Positions 13,783 through 24,192 of a stretch of 64,000 nucleotides of DNA are shown piece by piece. The notes beneath the pieces are model-generated. The model was given only the letters and a program-made list of their open reading frames with translations. It searched no databases and was not told where the DNA came from. The position numbers and the translations under genes were made by a program. The stretch is taken from contig CM035417.1 in assembly GCA_020310875.1 (NCBI GenBank), positions 109,888,257 to 109,952,256 on the forward strand, given 5' to 3'. How positions within the stretch are numbered: position 1 is the stretch's first letter; the number at the start of each line of letters is the position of its first letter. Source of the DNA: Ceratopteris richardii. Its lineage: Eukaryota > Streptophyta > Polypodiopsida > Polypodiales > Pteridaceae.

Positions 13783-14988
13783 TCATGTTTGTACCTCATG
13801 CTTATTCCTTGGATCTTCCAAGTCTAATATGAGAGCTACATTTCCTGCCACATGATTCGAACAACCTGAATCTATGTAGAAAACATGCTCATCAGATTTA
13901 CCTTGTGGCATAGCCATGTTCATAATTAATAATGAATCCTCCTTGTTTGAGTCTTCTGTGTAGTTATTGAAGTCTCTCCTTCCTTTGTAGCCTCCTTGAT
14001 AGTTTGAATGATTGTAGTTGTTGTAATTGCCATGATAATTGTTGAGCCTTCCTCTTGAGTAGCCATAACTTCCTCTATTGTATCCTCTGCCTCTTTGATT
14101 CCTGGAATTCCTAAAGCAATTTTCAGTTGTACGATTAGTTAATCCACAAATAGAACATGGGTTGGAGTCTTGGGATCTCCCCCTGCCTTGTCTATCTCCT
14201 CTTCCTCTACCTCTGCCATGTCTTCCTCTACCTCTACCATGTCTTCCTCTACCTGCATAGTTAGCTTGATATGTTCCTACTTCATCATCCACTTTCTTTG
14301 ACTTTCCTTTGTTTTCTTTGGACTTGCTTTTATCAGTATATAAAGCTGAAGATTGATTACCTTTAGAGCTTTCTCCATTCTTGATAAGTTTTGCCTCTTG
14401 AGGGAGTAATTGTCCGATGAGTGTATTGAAATCAGGTACATGCACGTCCATGTACAAATCCATAGCTGTGGTGAATGTTTCCCACTTGTCATCTGCTTTC
14501 AATCCAATATTGACTTGCCTTACAATTTTTTCTTCATCTATTACCTCTTCAGTGCTTCCCAACTGATCAACTATGTCCTTGACCTTTGTGACAAAATCAG
14601 TCGCATTTTCTTTGGGAGCCTTCATGAGGGTTGTGAAATCCAACCATAGTTGATGCTTCCTAGCTTTGGTACTTGAAGAGAAGAAGGCTTCAAGTGTATT
14701 CCACACTTCCTGAGATGTCTTAAAACTTATAATGTGAGGCAACAAAAAATCTGAGATAGAGTTAAGGAGGTATGACCTTGCTAATGCATCTTTGGAACAC
14801 CATGTGTTCAATTTCTCTTGTTCTTCTTGTGTTGGTTGACTCTTGTTTCTGAATAGAGGCATAACTTCATCTCCAGCCACATAACCATATAAACTTCTTC
14901 CTTAGAGATAAGCTTCCATCCTTAATGACCATGCTGAGTAATTAACTCTATCCAATTTGTCAATTGATGAAGGAAATCCATCTACCAT
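13783..14988 (-). pseudogene. Copia-1 gag and protease start
   Basis: Gag begins at the ATG 14988-14986, 5 bases past the primer-binding site, and is interrupted by TAA at 14904-14902; the same frame is then open to 13783. Seen: a capsid-like helical region (KLNTWCSKDALARSYL, EVWNTLEAFF), a Gly-Arg-rich basic stretch, and a zinc knuckle CSICGLTNRTTENC in which the His of CX2CX4HX4C is Arg. It ends in FYIDSGCSNHVAG, the copia protease active site (Asp-Ser-Gly intact). The changed knuckle should weaken RNA binding. Confidence 0.88.
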
Positions 14989-14992
14989 CTTT

Positions 14993-15004
14993 GCTCTGAT
15001 ACCA
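14993..15004 (-). promoter_or_regulatory. Copia-1 primer-binding site (initiator tRNA-Met)
   Basis: The minus strand reads TGGTATCAGAGC, the standard complement of the 3' end of plant initiator tRNA-Met used by copia elements. It lies 3 bases inside the LTR end. Confidence 0.92.
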
Positions 15005-15007
15005 CAT

Positions 15008-16273
15008 TGAAGAGATGGATAGATATGTGCTTGAAGATGAAGTGGTTCTGCAAAATCCTTGCACTACACCAGCCAAATGAACTCCAGGATTATGTGGTGG
15101 ACCCTTTTAGCTTGCCAATGGATGTGTTAGACACCCTATGTACCTTGGAAGATCATTATCAAAAAGATAGATCAAAACAGATAAGCTGGAGTTAATTTAG
15201 AGGTGAAAAACTTGCTATTTTGGTTCATAGACTTGTCCAGTGTTTTGAACAATTCTCTGAGCATAGTAGCAAGTAGCTTAATTCCTTTTGGGGAACTCCA
15301 ATTAACTTAGAGAGCTAACTTTCAAGAGTAATCTCATCAGAAATAGTGAATCACGCAATGAAAATGAAGTTTAACAAGTCATGACATCATCCCGATTTTC
15401 ATGGGCTGCAGTAGTACTTAGACTAGTGAGCAGAAAAATGATCATAACTCAAGATTCAAATATTCAATGATTATGAAATTTGATATGCTAATAATAGACA
15501 GTATGTTAAATTAAATATGCTTTGAATCATACAATTTGATAAAGTATACGCGGAGAACCAGCTCTGACAAGATGATTGATAAAATTGAAAACCTGACAGA
15601 GGAGTGAAAATGAATAGACAGGATTGACTTCAATTGAACATAACTCAAGATTCAGAACTCCAATAGCAACGAGATTTTGTGAGCATATAGTAAGCTTTAA
15701 AAGAAAGCTTTAGCAAGTTAAATCTTTGAAAAATATCCACCACACTGAGAGAGGCGATCTCTACAAGCTGATTGAAAAACTTGAAGAGCATAACAGTGAA
15801 TAGTAGACTCACACAACCATGAAGATATGAGCTTGTATGATCATAAATATGAATGTATATTGATTGTAGAATACAATGAACTTATAGATACATGTGTGTG
15901 CCTTGTATCCACACTTGATATAGCATATAGATCAGCTTATGGACGCCCTTAAAGTGCGACTAAACTGCCATGTATATATAGAGAGTTTTGGAGCCAAGAT
16001 TTGAATTTGAATCTTGCTCACCTAAAAGTAGTTTCCTAATTTTTAGGGGTTGATTGATTCTCTAACCTCCAAATTATGAATTCGTGGCTTCTCTCTCTAT
16101 TTTTATCAAGTGAACTAAATCACTTTTTATTCCTTTTACTTCAAGTAAATGATCAAACAATTACAAGGGTGAGTTCACAAGTGAACTCTTAGATTTCCAT
16201 ACATTGTCTTCTCTTACTACTTCTCCTAGAAACTCAAGCCAATACTTAGGCTTGTGATAGATTTTTTCCAACA
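15008..16273 (-). mobile_element. Copia-1 5' LTR
   Basis: On the minus strand it starts TGTTGGAAAA at 16273 and ends ...TCTTCA at 15008, beside the primer-binding site. It is about 1.27 kb. A TATA box (CTATATATAC on the minus strand, about 15969-15980) would drive the genomic RNA. Only one LTR is present, so insertion age cannot be estimated from LTR divergence. Confidence 0.85.
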
Positions 16274-16340
16274 GAAACTACCTCTCAAGTACTACATGGA
16301 ACAACCACTCCAAAAAGGGTCTGTTAGGGACGACAAACTT

Positions 16341-16353
16341 GAGAGGGGGGGAA
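16341..16353 (+). promoter_or_regulatory. Polypurine tract of a G4-type gypsy element
   Basis: GAGAGGGGGGGAA lies immediately before an LTR beginning TGTTGAAG. Such tracts prime plus-strand DNA synthesis. About 80 bases of element interior (16274-16353) survive to its left before the copia-1 LTR. Confidence 0.8.
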
Positions 16354-16729
16354 TGTTGAAGCTCAAGGTCAAGGACAAAGCATGGGAGCACATCAGGAGG
16401 TGGACACACAAGAAGATGGAGCATTCAGATCTGGACACGGCCAAAACCACTCAAAAAACTATAAAAAGAGCTAGAGAGCTCATTTTTTAGTTTAGCTTGT
16501 AGATTTGAGCTTTTCTAAGAGAGTTCTTTTGTAATTGAAGTTCTTCCATTGTTCCACTCTTTGTTCTTACCTTGTGTGTGTGTGTGTGTGCATGCTTGTG
16601 TGCTTTCACTCACGGACTTGTGCCTTCACTTGCTCGTGGACTTCATACCAGTCCTCACATCTCCGCGGATGGACATTTATGAGGTGAATCTCCTCACGTT
16701 GGTACTTGCCATTGTGCTAGAGTGACACA
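16354..16729 (+). mobile_element. 3' LTR of a G4-type gypsy element
   Basis: It begins TG at 16354 after the polypurine tract and ends CA at about 16729. A TATA box (CTATAAAAAG, about 16459-16468) is followed by GAGCTAGAGAGCTC. From the TATA box onward it matches the minus strand of 48109-48405 (shared AAACTATAAAAAGAGCTAG and CATTGTGCTAGAG), while the part before TATA does not match visibly. So U3 has diverged while R-U5 is recognisable. It is inserted in the RNase H region of Tat-1, which starts just to its right. Confidence 0.8.
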
Positions 16730-16734
16730 AGGTA

Positions 16735-17328
16735 ATGAAAGTAAATGAGAAGAGATACACAAATGCAGAAAAACTCATGTATGCACTTATGTTTGGAGTA
16801 AGGAAGTTTCGATCTTACCTTCTTGCTAGGCCTTTCATTGTTCTTACAATAGATCATGCATTCCCATATGTAGTACAACATATGAGTATCTCATCTAGAA
16901 TAGCTAAATGGGTTCTTGAACTTCAAGAATACAACTATACTTTTGTAGTAGAGGAAAGCACAAGAGCCAGTCTTGTAGACATACTCACCTACAGGAAGTG
17001 GGAGAGTAAAATATCCAATGCAAGGGAGAGGGGATCAACCTTGCATGAAGAAGATATTGAAGGTGCACATAGTGTATTTTTTTATGGTGCATATAAGAAG
17101 CAAGTCGACAAAGCAATAAGAGGGTTTCTAATCTATGACCAAAACAAAGAGCTCATCTTCAAGAAAGGTATAACTCTTCCTAATGCTCATTCAAATAATG
17201 AAGCAGAATATGTAGCACTATGTGAGGCCTTGCATGAATGTGTCCAGCATGGTATCAAAAGGTTGATTATCAAAGGATGCTCAATGTTGATAATTAAGCA
17301 ATTGCAAAATGTTTGGTATTGCAAAAGC
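16735..17328 (+). pseudogene. Tat-1 pol: RNase H and second (archaeal-type) RNase H, first half
   Basis: The frame opens with EKRYTNAEKLMYALMFGVRKFRSYLLA and LTIDHAFPYVV, the end of the gypsy RNase H, then KWVLELQEYNYTFVVEE. After a spacer comes a second RNase H fold: FFYGAYKKQVDKAIRGFLIY, SNNEAEYVALCEAL (catalytic Glu region) and LIIKGCSMLIIKQLQNVWY. A second, archaeal-like RNase H after the first is known from the Tat lineage. The start given is an internal Met beside the inserted LTR; RT is missing. The domain is cut at NVWYCKS by a microsatellite, and its other half lies inverted at 19841-20229. Confidence 0.8.
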
Positions 17329-17452
17329 CTACACACACATATATACACACATACATACACACATATACACATACACATATACACACACACATATACATAC
17401 ATATATACATATATACACACATATACACACACATACATACACACATATACAC
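17329..17452. repeat. CATA/CACA microsatellite splitting Tat-1
   Basis: A 120-bp mix of CACA, TATA and CATACA repeats in the middle of the second RNase H domain. It reads on the plus strand as the reverse complement of the TGTG/TATG repeats at 20230-21115. The two look like parts of one array split by an inversion. Confidence 0.9.
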
Positions 17453-18700
17453 TGAGAGTGGCACTAAAGAAATGGCCTCTAACACTCCTTTAGTACTCAA
17501 GCTCATAAGCAAGGATGGATATGATGAAAAGGAAGGGTTCTTAACTCCTTACACATTCACTTCACACATATACACACAACACAAAGGGCACTCTCAGGGT
17601 ATAGGTGGTTTGCACCACCCTCTTAGCACCCACACAAAATGAAAATGCTCTTAGGACACAGGTGTTCTGCACTGCCCTCTTAACATTCACACAATAGACA
17701 TTTAAATAAATAAACACAAGGAGCAAGATAACCTTACTTCCCAATGGATATAAGCTGAAGGGAAATGATTAGGATTCAGAAATGAGGGGAATGTAGAGAA
17801 GGAATTAGAAGAAATAGAAAGGGTCGGAGATAGAAGAGGAGGGAAGAGATAGTTGGATTCAAAGGGAAGTAAATATTATATTACAAAATATAGACACAAG
17901 GGATATGGGACACATAAAGGAAGAGAATGTAACACCTCTCTTGTAGCCAAGATCTCAACTTCCAAAGGGGTAGCATTATGATGACCGTAGTATTGATAAC
18001 ATGTACCTACACACCACTTGCCTATTTTGAGGGCACCCAAGGGCATCCTTTTACGGGCCTTTGGTAAGATATTTGGAAATGATATTATTTGGGAAAATCT
18101 TCTAGATGTGACACTTGTGTGGTAGAAAATACAACATTGACAAAATCCTAGAAGATTTTTGGCCATTCTAAGGTGCGCATCTCATCCCATATGGTCATAT
18201 CTTTGATATTTTCATGAAAAATCATAAAAATACTATAAATAGCACCTCCATTTTGTGGGAATGGACTTGATATCCGAGTTTGGGTGTTTGGAATATTATA
18301 TCCTTGATTTTGGGCCCAAAATTCAATCACATGTTTCCCATTTGTTAAGAATTTTTGTGTAGGACTCAAAAGTCTATGGTGGGGCTTGAGTCTTTGAAAC
18401 GTTCTTTGGAGTCTTTCAAAAGGGAGAGTGGGTCAAGCTTGAATATTTGAATTCATAAAAACTACTTGTCCCACTCCATATTTAACTTAGGATTTGATTC
18501 TACCATTCACTGCAAGTAAGGGTGGCTACTTTACTAAGGTGGGGCCCACCTTATTCTTGGCTTTTTATTTCCTTCAAATACATATATTTATGGTTTTCAT
18601 GAAGGTTTGAAAAATAAAAATACTATAGGGGTACATATCTATACATAAGGTATTATTAAGGAGGGGTTTCAAAATATATTCCTTCATACTTAGCCCTCCC
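17453..18700 (-). other. Tat-1 region beyond integrase: candidate LTR (inverted)
   Basis: No coding domain is seen. On the minus strand this follows the integrase and a purine-rich tract (AAGGGGAGGGCTAAG, about 18702-18716), so it may be the Tat-1 3' LTR. A diverged tandem pair of about 60 bp, each with CACCCTCTTA- or TGCCCTCTTA-like cores, lies at about 17583-17695. The LTR call rests only on position after the purine tract; no second copy is present to confirm it. Confidence 0.4.
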
Positions 18701-18814
18701 CTTGGCTAGAGGCGTTCATGTCTCTAGCCTTCAAAGGATCTGTTAATGTTCCAAGGGGGGTCATCTTCTTGTAGCACTACTGATATGAATTTCTCCCTTG
18801 ATTGATCATGTTGT

Positions 18815-19860
18815 TCATTGCTTTCTTCTATCCTCTGCCAATATTTTTTTAACCTCCATCCGTTGACCTTCATCTTGTGTAGCTTCCCTTATATATCCTT
18901 GAGTTGATAGCTTCCATTCTTGAACTTTGGCTTGATCAGAAACGATCCTTCCCATCATGTTGGAACTTTGTATCATGCCTGTTATCAAAACGATTATCAT
19001 ACTCTAGAACAAGAGTTCCTTCTATTAGCCCTTTATCCTTTAGTTGTTTGTTAAATTCCTCTGTCCTTTTCTTTGCTTGATTGATGTAATGCTCCACTAC
19101 AAGCTCCCTTTTCATACTCAAGTGTTGTAGGTATGTAAGCCTTTTTTGGATTACCTCTTCTTCACTTTGTGCACTTTCTTTTAGCAGTACAAGGAGACTT
19201 AGGATTTCCACTTCTATTGGTAATAAGGCTTCTTGTCCATAGACTAAATGAAAAGGCATGAATCCTAAGGATACCTTGTAGGATGTGCAATATGCCCATA
19301 ATGCTACACTGAGGTGCTTGTCCCACTCCTTAGGGTGCCGCTTTACCTGCTTACTAATGATTTTACAAAGAATCCCATTGGTCTTTTCAACAAAACCATT
19401 ACACTGAGGATAATAGGGTGTGGAGTATCTATGCCTTATGTTTAATCTACTTAATAGATCATTTAGAACATCTGATCTAAAACCTAGACCATGATAAGAC
19501 ACTATCTCTAAAGGTATTCCAAACCTACAACATATAAAATCATAAATGAAATTCCCAATATCTTGTGTTGTGGTCATTTTGTGTTGGCTGCTTCTATCCA
19601 TCTAGTCATGTAGTCCACTGCCACAATGATCTACTCTTTTCCTGAGCTTGTCCTTTGTAGGGGCCCAATTGCATCAATTCCCCAAATGAATAGCATCCTT
19701 GTTTCATACATAAGCTTCTTATTCCCTATAATATGACATTTATTTCATGTTTTACACCAATACTAAACATCTTTATGAAGTATAGGCCATGTATACCCTG
19801 CTTAAAGTACTTTCCTTATTGTTATTTCATGTGAGAAGTATCATCCACACGCATGATCAT
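18815..19860 (-). pseudogene. Tat-1 integrase (inverted segment)
   Basis: Reading the minus strand from 19860: HDHACG and AGYTWP (zinc module remnant), then WGIDAIGP with the first catalytic Asp near 19672, then frame 19601-18936. There the second Asp is lost (EIVSYHGLGF, Tyr where SDxG is expected) and the Glu is in YPQCNGFVEKTNG. After KFQHDGKD the C-terminal GPY/F-type domain continues in another frame (SFLIKPKFKNGSYQL, VNGWRLKKYW), so a frameshift lies near 18950. Several stops are present between 19602 and 19840. It is the second half of the pol that starts at 16735. Confidence 0.82.
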
Positions 19861-20229
19861 GACATGATTCTAGAATGCTCTTTATTTCATCCGAAGAGGG
19901 GACTCTTCTAAGGACAAGATCCTTACCTTTCTCGTAGAGACGATCTCCTATGAGTCGACAATATAGAGCCTTCTTCGCTAGTCTATGCCTTTGTACCTTG
20001 TTTAGGTGCTTGGGTGGTTCTCTAGTCTCAAGAAATTTGATGATATCTTTTAATCCTTCTTGATCCACAAAACTATTGTCTCCAAGCCTCATGGGTGCTA
20101 TGAAACCATCAAATTTCTCATTCGCTAATGCATCTATGTCCTTATTTTGGCTCCTTGGTACATGACATATTTGAGTATTATCAAATTGTTTCAATAGCAA
20201 TCTTACCCTTCTCGACCATTCAAACAAAT
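19841..20229 (-). pseudogene. Tat-1 second RNase H, second half, and linker (inverted segment)
   Basis: The minus-strand frame emerges from the microsatellite as TNLFEWSRRVRLLLKQF, then ICHVPRSQNKDIDALANEKFDG, the C-terminal part of the archaeal-type RNase H (the HVPRxxN..DALA signature). It continues through RLGDNSFVDQEGLKDII and KALYCRLIGDRLYEKGKDLVLRRV, the linker before the integrase zinc module. It picks up within a few residues of where the plus-strand frame stops at 17328, so the two halves come from one gene. Confidence 0.82.
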
Positions 20230-21115
20230 TTGTATATATAATGTGTGTGTATATGTGTATATATATGTATATGTGTGTGTATATGTGCATGTATGTGCAT
20301 GTATGTGTATGTATATGTGTGTATATGTGTGTATGTATTAGTGTGTATGTATGTGTGTGCATGTGTGTGTATATATCTATTTATACATGTGTATGTATGT
20401 GTTTATATGTGTGTATATGGGTGCATGTTTGTGTATATGTGTGTATGTATGTGTGTGTATATTTGTGTATGTGTATATGTATGTGTATGTATATGTGTAT
20501 ATGTGTGTATGTATATGTGTATGTATGTGTGTGCGTATATGTGTGTATGTATGTGTGTGTATGTGTGTATATGTGTATATATGTATGTATATATATGTGT
20601 GTATATGTGTGTGTATATGTGTGTGTATGTGTGTGTATGTATGTGTGTATATGTGTGTATATGTCGGTATGTATGTGTGTGTATGTGTATATATATGTAT
20701 ATGTGTGTGTATATGTGTATATATGTGTACGTGTGTATGTATATGTGTGTATGTATATGTGTCTATGTATATGTGTGTATGTATATGTGTGTATGTATGT
20801 GTGTGTATATGTGTGTGTGTATATATGTGTATATATATGTGTATATATATGTGTGGATATATGTGTGTGTATTTGTGTGTATCTGTGTGTATATGTGTGT
20901 ATGTGTGTGTATATGTGTGTATGTTTGTGTATGTTTGTGTATGTGTGTGTGTATAGTGTGTATGTATATGTGTGTATGTATGTGTGTATGTATGTGTGTA
21001 TATGTGTATATATGTGTATGTATGTTTGTGTATGCATATGTGTGTATGCATGTGTGTGTATGCATATGTGTGTATGTATATGTGTGTATATGTGTGTGTA
21101 TATTCTTTTGCTCAC
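20230..21115. repeat. Long TGTG/TATG microsatellite
   Basis: About 890 bp of TG, TATG and TATATG repeats with scattered substitutions. All six frames are partly open (Cys-Val-Tyr or His-Thr repeats) but meaningless. It adjoins the second half of the Tat-1 RNase H domain and is complementary in base content to 17329-17452. Confidence 0.95.
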
Positions 21116-21252
21116 TCTTTGCACTTCGCTCTTCACTTGTTCATTTGCAAAGCTTGATCCTGACACAAATGTGCCAAGAAAAAGTTTTTTTTGTTCAACT
21201 CATCTGCCGTCACTTATGTGATGCCAAAATGTCACAGGCAATTCGCTCGCGT

Positions 21253-21465
21253 CACTACAAGCATAGCTAGGCTTCAACACTCTTAGTGAGGCTTGGCATT
21301 AGCATCACATAAGCAATGCTACACATCGCATATGAGATGGCCCAATTTTTTTTTTTCAGGGATGTCGCATTTGCGATGCTTTTTTAAAGAAGCATCACAT
21401 AAGCAATGATCCCCACTTTTTTTTTCAATGGAGGGCATCGTTACGCCCCCTTTATTCTTGCAGTG
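21253..21465. mobile_element. Possible small CACTA-like (En/Spm) element
   Basis: It begins CACTACAAGCATA and ends TATTCTTGCAGTG, which reverse-complements to CACTGCAAGAATA: 11 of 13 positions match, and CACTACAAG is the usual CACTA terminus. Inside and just outside, GCATCACATAAGCAATG recurs (21302-21318, 21392-21408) with an inverted copy CACTTATGTGATGCC at 21211-21225, like CACTA subterminal repeats. The flanking triplets (CGT, CTA) do not match, so no target duplication is seen. About 213 bp, no transposase. The stretch 21116-21252 shows nothing else. Confidence 0.45.
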
Positions 21466-21499
21466 CTATGCCACTCATTAGGCTGAACCTTGGGCTGTT

Positions 21500-22023
21500 G
21501 AATTAGCTAATGCTTTGATGGTTGCTTGATAAGTGACATGCGAGGTCTTTCCATGCTTTGGTCTCCCCTTGAGGATTTCGTGTGATCATGGCACACATTT
21601 TGCTAATAATCTATATATTTCCCTTAGTCATTTCAAATTACACATAAATTCAATACACCATACTATGCTCATGCAAATGGATTAGCAGAAAGTACTAATA
21701 AAACATTACTGATTATGCTGAAAAAACTCATTCAAGATTGTCCTAAACATTGGACTAGTTATTACCAATTGTTTTGTGAGCTTATCATGCTACTTATAAA
21801 TTTGCTACTAGTTGTACCCCTTTCAAACTTGCTTATGGTCTAGAAGTTTTTGCCCCTATGGAAATTGTCATTCCCACTCTACATGTGGCTACTGAACAGA
21901 AGTGCCTTCCTATAGAATCACTATATTCCCAACTTGATGAGCTTCACTCATTGGATGAGCAACATTTTGAAAGTTTCTTACTGATTCAAGAATTGCATAT
22001 TCAACAAGCTTGCAGCCCTAATC
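21500..22023 (+). pseudogene. Gypsy element G2 integrase, first part
   Basis: Plus-strand fragments in more than one frame: GLPLRISCDHGTHFANN with the second catalytic Asp, YAHANGLAESTNKTLL with the Glu, CPKHWTSYYQ, then AYHATYKFATSCTPFKLAYGLE and, from 21858, MEIVIPTLHVATEQKCLP. The stop before AYHATY falls where a Trp is usual. The frame runs to 22023, where copia-2 A/B begins, and resumes at 25924. Upstream zinc and first-Asp regions are not seen. Confidence 0.8.
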
Positions 22024-22246
22024 TGTTGATATATTTAGGTAGTGATGTGTGTGAACACACTAGGACCACCGAGGCACTTTTTTCCATCTTTAGCAGGTTT
22101 TTCCCCCGGCTTATATATATGCCTATAACTCGTCATTTATCTTTGTACATTCTGATGGTAATACATTCAGTATTGTGTGTTGTGCTCCAAGCTTCTTCTT
22201 CTTCCTTGTGTTGTTTGTGTGCTTCCACAGAACTCAAACTCCAACA
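22024..22246 (+). mobile_element. Copia-2 A/B 5' LTR
   Basis: It starts TGTTGATATATTTAGG and ends CTCCAACA, like the other copia-2 LTRs. It is followed by CGGTATCAGAGC (22249-22260), the primer-binding site with one change from TGGTATCAGAGC. A TATATATA box lies near 22111-22120. Confidence 0.9.
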
Positions 22247-22363
22247 ATCGGTATCAGAGCAGGTTGTCGCTTCATCTAGGGCATGGTCAACACCCCTTCG
22301 GTCATAAACTCAAATTCACATGGAATTTGGTGAGCATACTCAGGGTGATTAGGATATCAAAAC

Positions 22364-24095
22364 ATGATATGAAGTTCTAATCCGCCTACATCTGCCATCT
22401 CAACAGAACAAGCATGTCCCAGCAAGAAGTCATACACATAGAGAGTATCTTACGTTCAACTCCCAACCATAGTCCGCACACTCCTCTCCACACTCTCTTT
22501 GATCTCTACCTAATGAGGCAATGTACAATATCTTGCCAAGTCGCATATTATTACTCTAACCTCCATAACATCATCATACCCAGAAAGCCTATGATGTGAC
22601 ATTTCCTTCCCCTTAAAAACATTCTCGTCCTTGAAAATGTAAATGAAATGTTCGTAGTGGTAGAAGAAAGTGCTCGGACTCCCCTGAACCCCATGTACTC
22701 TATATACATGGTCATGTCTTTGTGTTGTTTCCCCGTATCCTTCCCCCTAAGAAGCCTCATATGAGATCATCTTAAAGGTGGGAAACCATTTGAGTGGTGC
22801 CTACTATCCTCCATATACACGCAACTTTCAAACTATCACTCCCATGACAAGTGACATCATCAAAATGACTTAAGTCCATATGATGTATTCTCTATGGAGT
22901 AATAGTATAAAAAACAAGTGTGAGGTGCCAAGCTGCAAAAGCTCAACCATACCCTAATGGAGATAGGAGACCATAGAATCATGTGCAATGTAGAACAAAG
23001 TCCCATAAAAAGTGACTCCAAACCCATCTAGGACTAAATGATAGATTTTCCCTCATAATAATGTAGGTCTTCGTAATCATGAGGGTAATCACAAGTAATA
23101 GTTTAATCTAAACTACCTTATGAACTATGCAAATCCATCATCTAACTCATATATAAGAATTTCTTAGTAGTAAAATGCAATCTCTATATTTCACCAACTA
23201 AGAAGTCTATGGTTTGTCATCCTTTACCATTGGACTAAGTTCTATTGGAAGAGATTCTATTCTCCATATTTTCCTTCCAAAATAGTGGAGAATAAAAGTC
23301 CCATTTGAAGGAAAATTACATTGAAAGGTAGAGGAAATGAATTCATTCTAAATATAGACTAAGAGATGTTTTCTAAATATCTCTTCTCTCTAAAGGAAAA
23401 CATACTCTATTCTTCTTCTATGAAGAAATCATGTTTCCTTTCCTTTTTTCTCTCTTAAAGAACAAGAGCTAAAGTGAGACCTCTAAGATAAAGTGAGATC
23501 TCTCCTCGATCTCTGAGTTGATTCCCACTTTCTCCTTTTCTTAAAAGAGAAACTTGTGGATTCACTTAGTCCTTTCTTCCATAACTAATACATAATTCCT
23601 CATTATATAAAATCCTATAAAGATGGAGAACAAATCTTGCATAACTAATGAAGGTGCATGTAGTGACGAGTGGAGGAAATAAATTCCAATGATATGACAT
23701 GATACCATAAACACATGTGTATCCATACGAAAGAGCTATTTCTACCAACCATCCTCTATGCATGGATCTATAAGATCCAATCAAACTAATGGAATTATCC
23801 TTTCTAAAAATCAGAAAATCAGTATGTGATACCAATGGTGCTAAAATCACCTATCACATTCTCTACTAGAAGAATAAATCTTCCCTAAACTATGAAGGAT
23901 AATTCCCAATTCTAAGGAGATGTCTACTAAGAGCTTTCCTCTGATCTAGTGAGACATGACACCATGAATGATGAGTCCTTTTCTCCTTGGCCATAGAAGA
24001 AGAGTGCTCAAAGGGAAGTCATTTCCATTGTCCCATACCAGTGGAACCTTCTTCCAATTCATGCTGTCATAACTACTCTAAACTGAATATATATT

Positions 24096-24192
<97 letters not shown>

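Larger units (their letters stand above)
11106..16273 (-). mobile_element. Copia-1: Ty1/copia element, 3' truncated
   Basis: Minus-strand element with 5' LTR (15008-16273), primer-binding site, gag, protease, integrase, RT and most of RNase H. It stops within RNase H at about 11105, so the end of pol, the polypurine tract and the 3' LTR are missing. No target-site duplication can be checked. Integrase-before-RT order makes it copia. It resembles copia-3 (46775-48108) in the integrase (shared LKRLxSDGGGEYFS and RYTPxxNGVxERRNRT), so they are related lineages. Confidence 0.9.

Noticed and set aside
17187-17642. Frames linking Tat-1 RNase H through the microsatellite to downstream sequence
   Set aside because: The frame stays open only because CATA/CACA repeats lack stops. 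The downstream residues do not belong to RNase H, whose true continuation is on the minus strand at 20229.
20241-21221. Cys/Val/Tyr-rich and His/Thr/Tyr-rich frames up to 341 residues
   Set aside because: Translation of the TGTG/TATG microsatellite in several frames. No signal peptide, no varied sequence.
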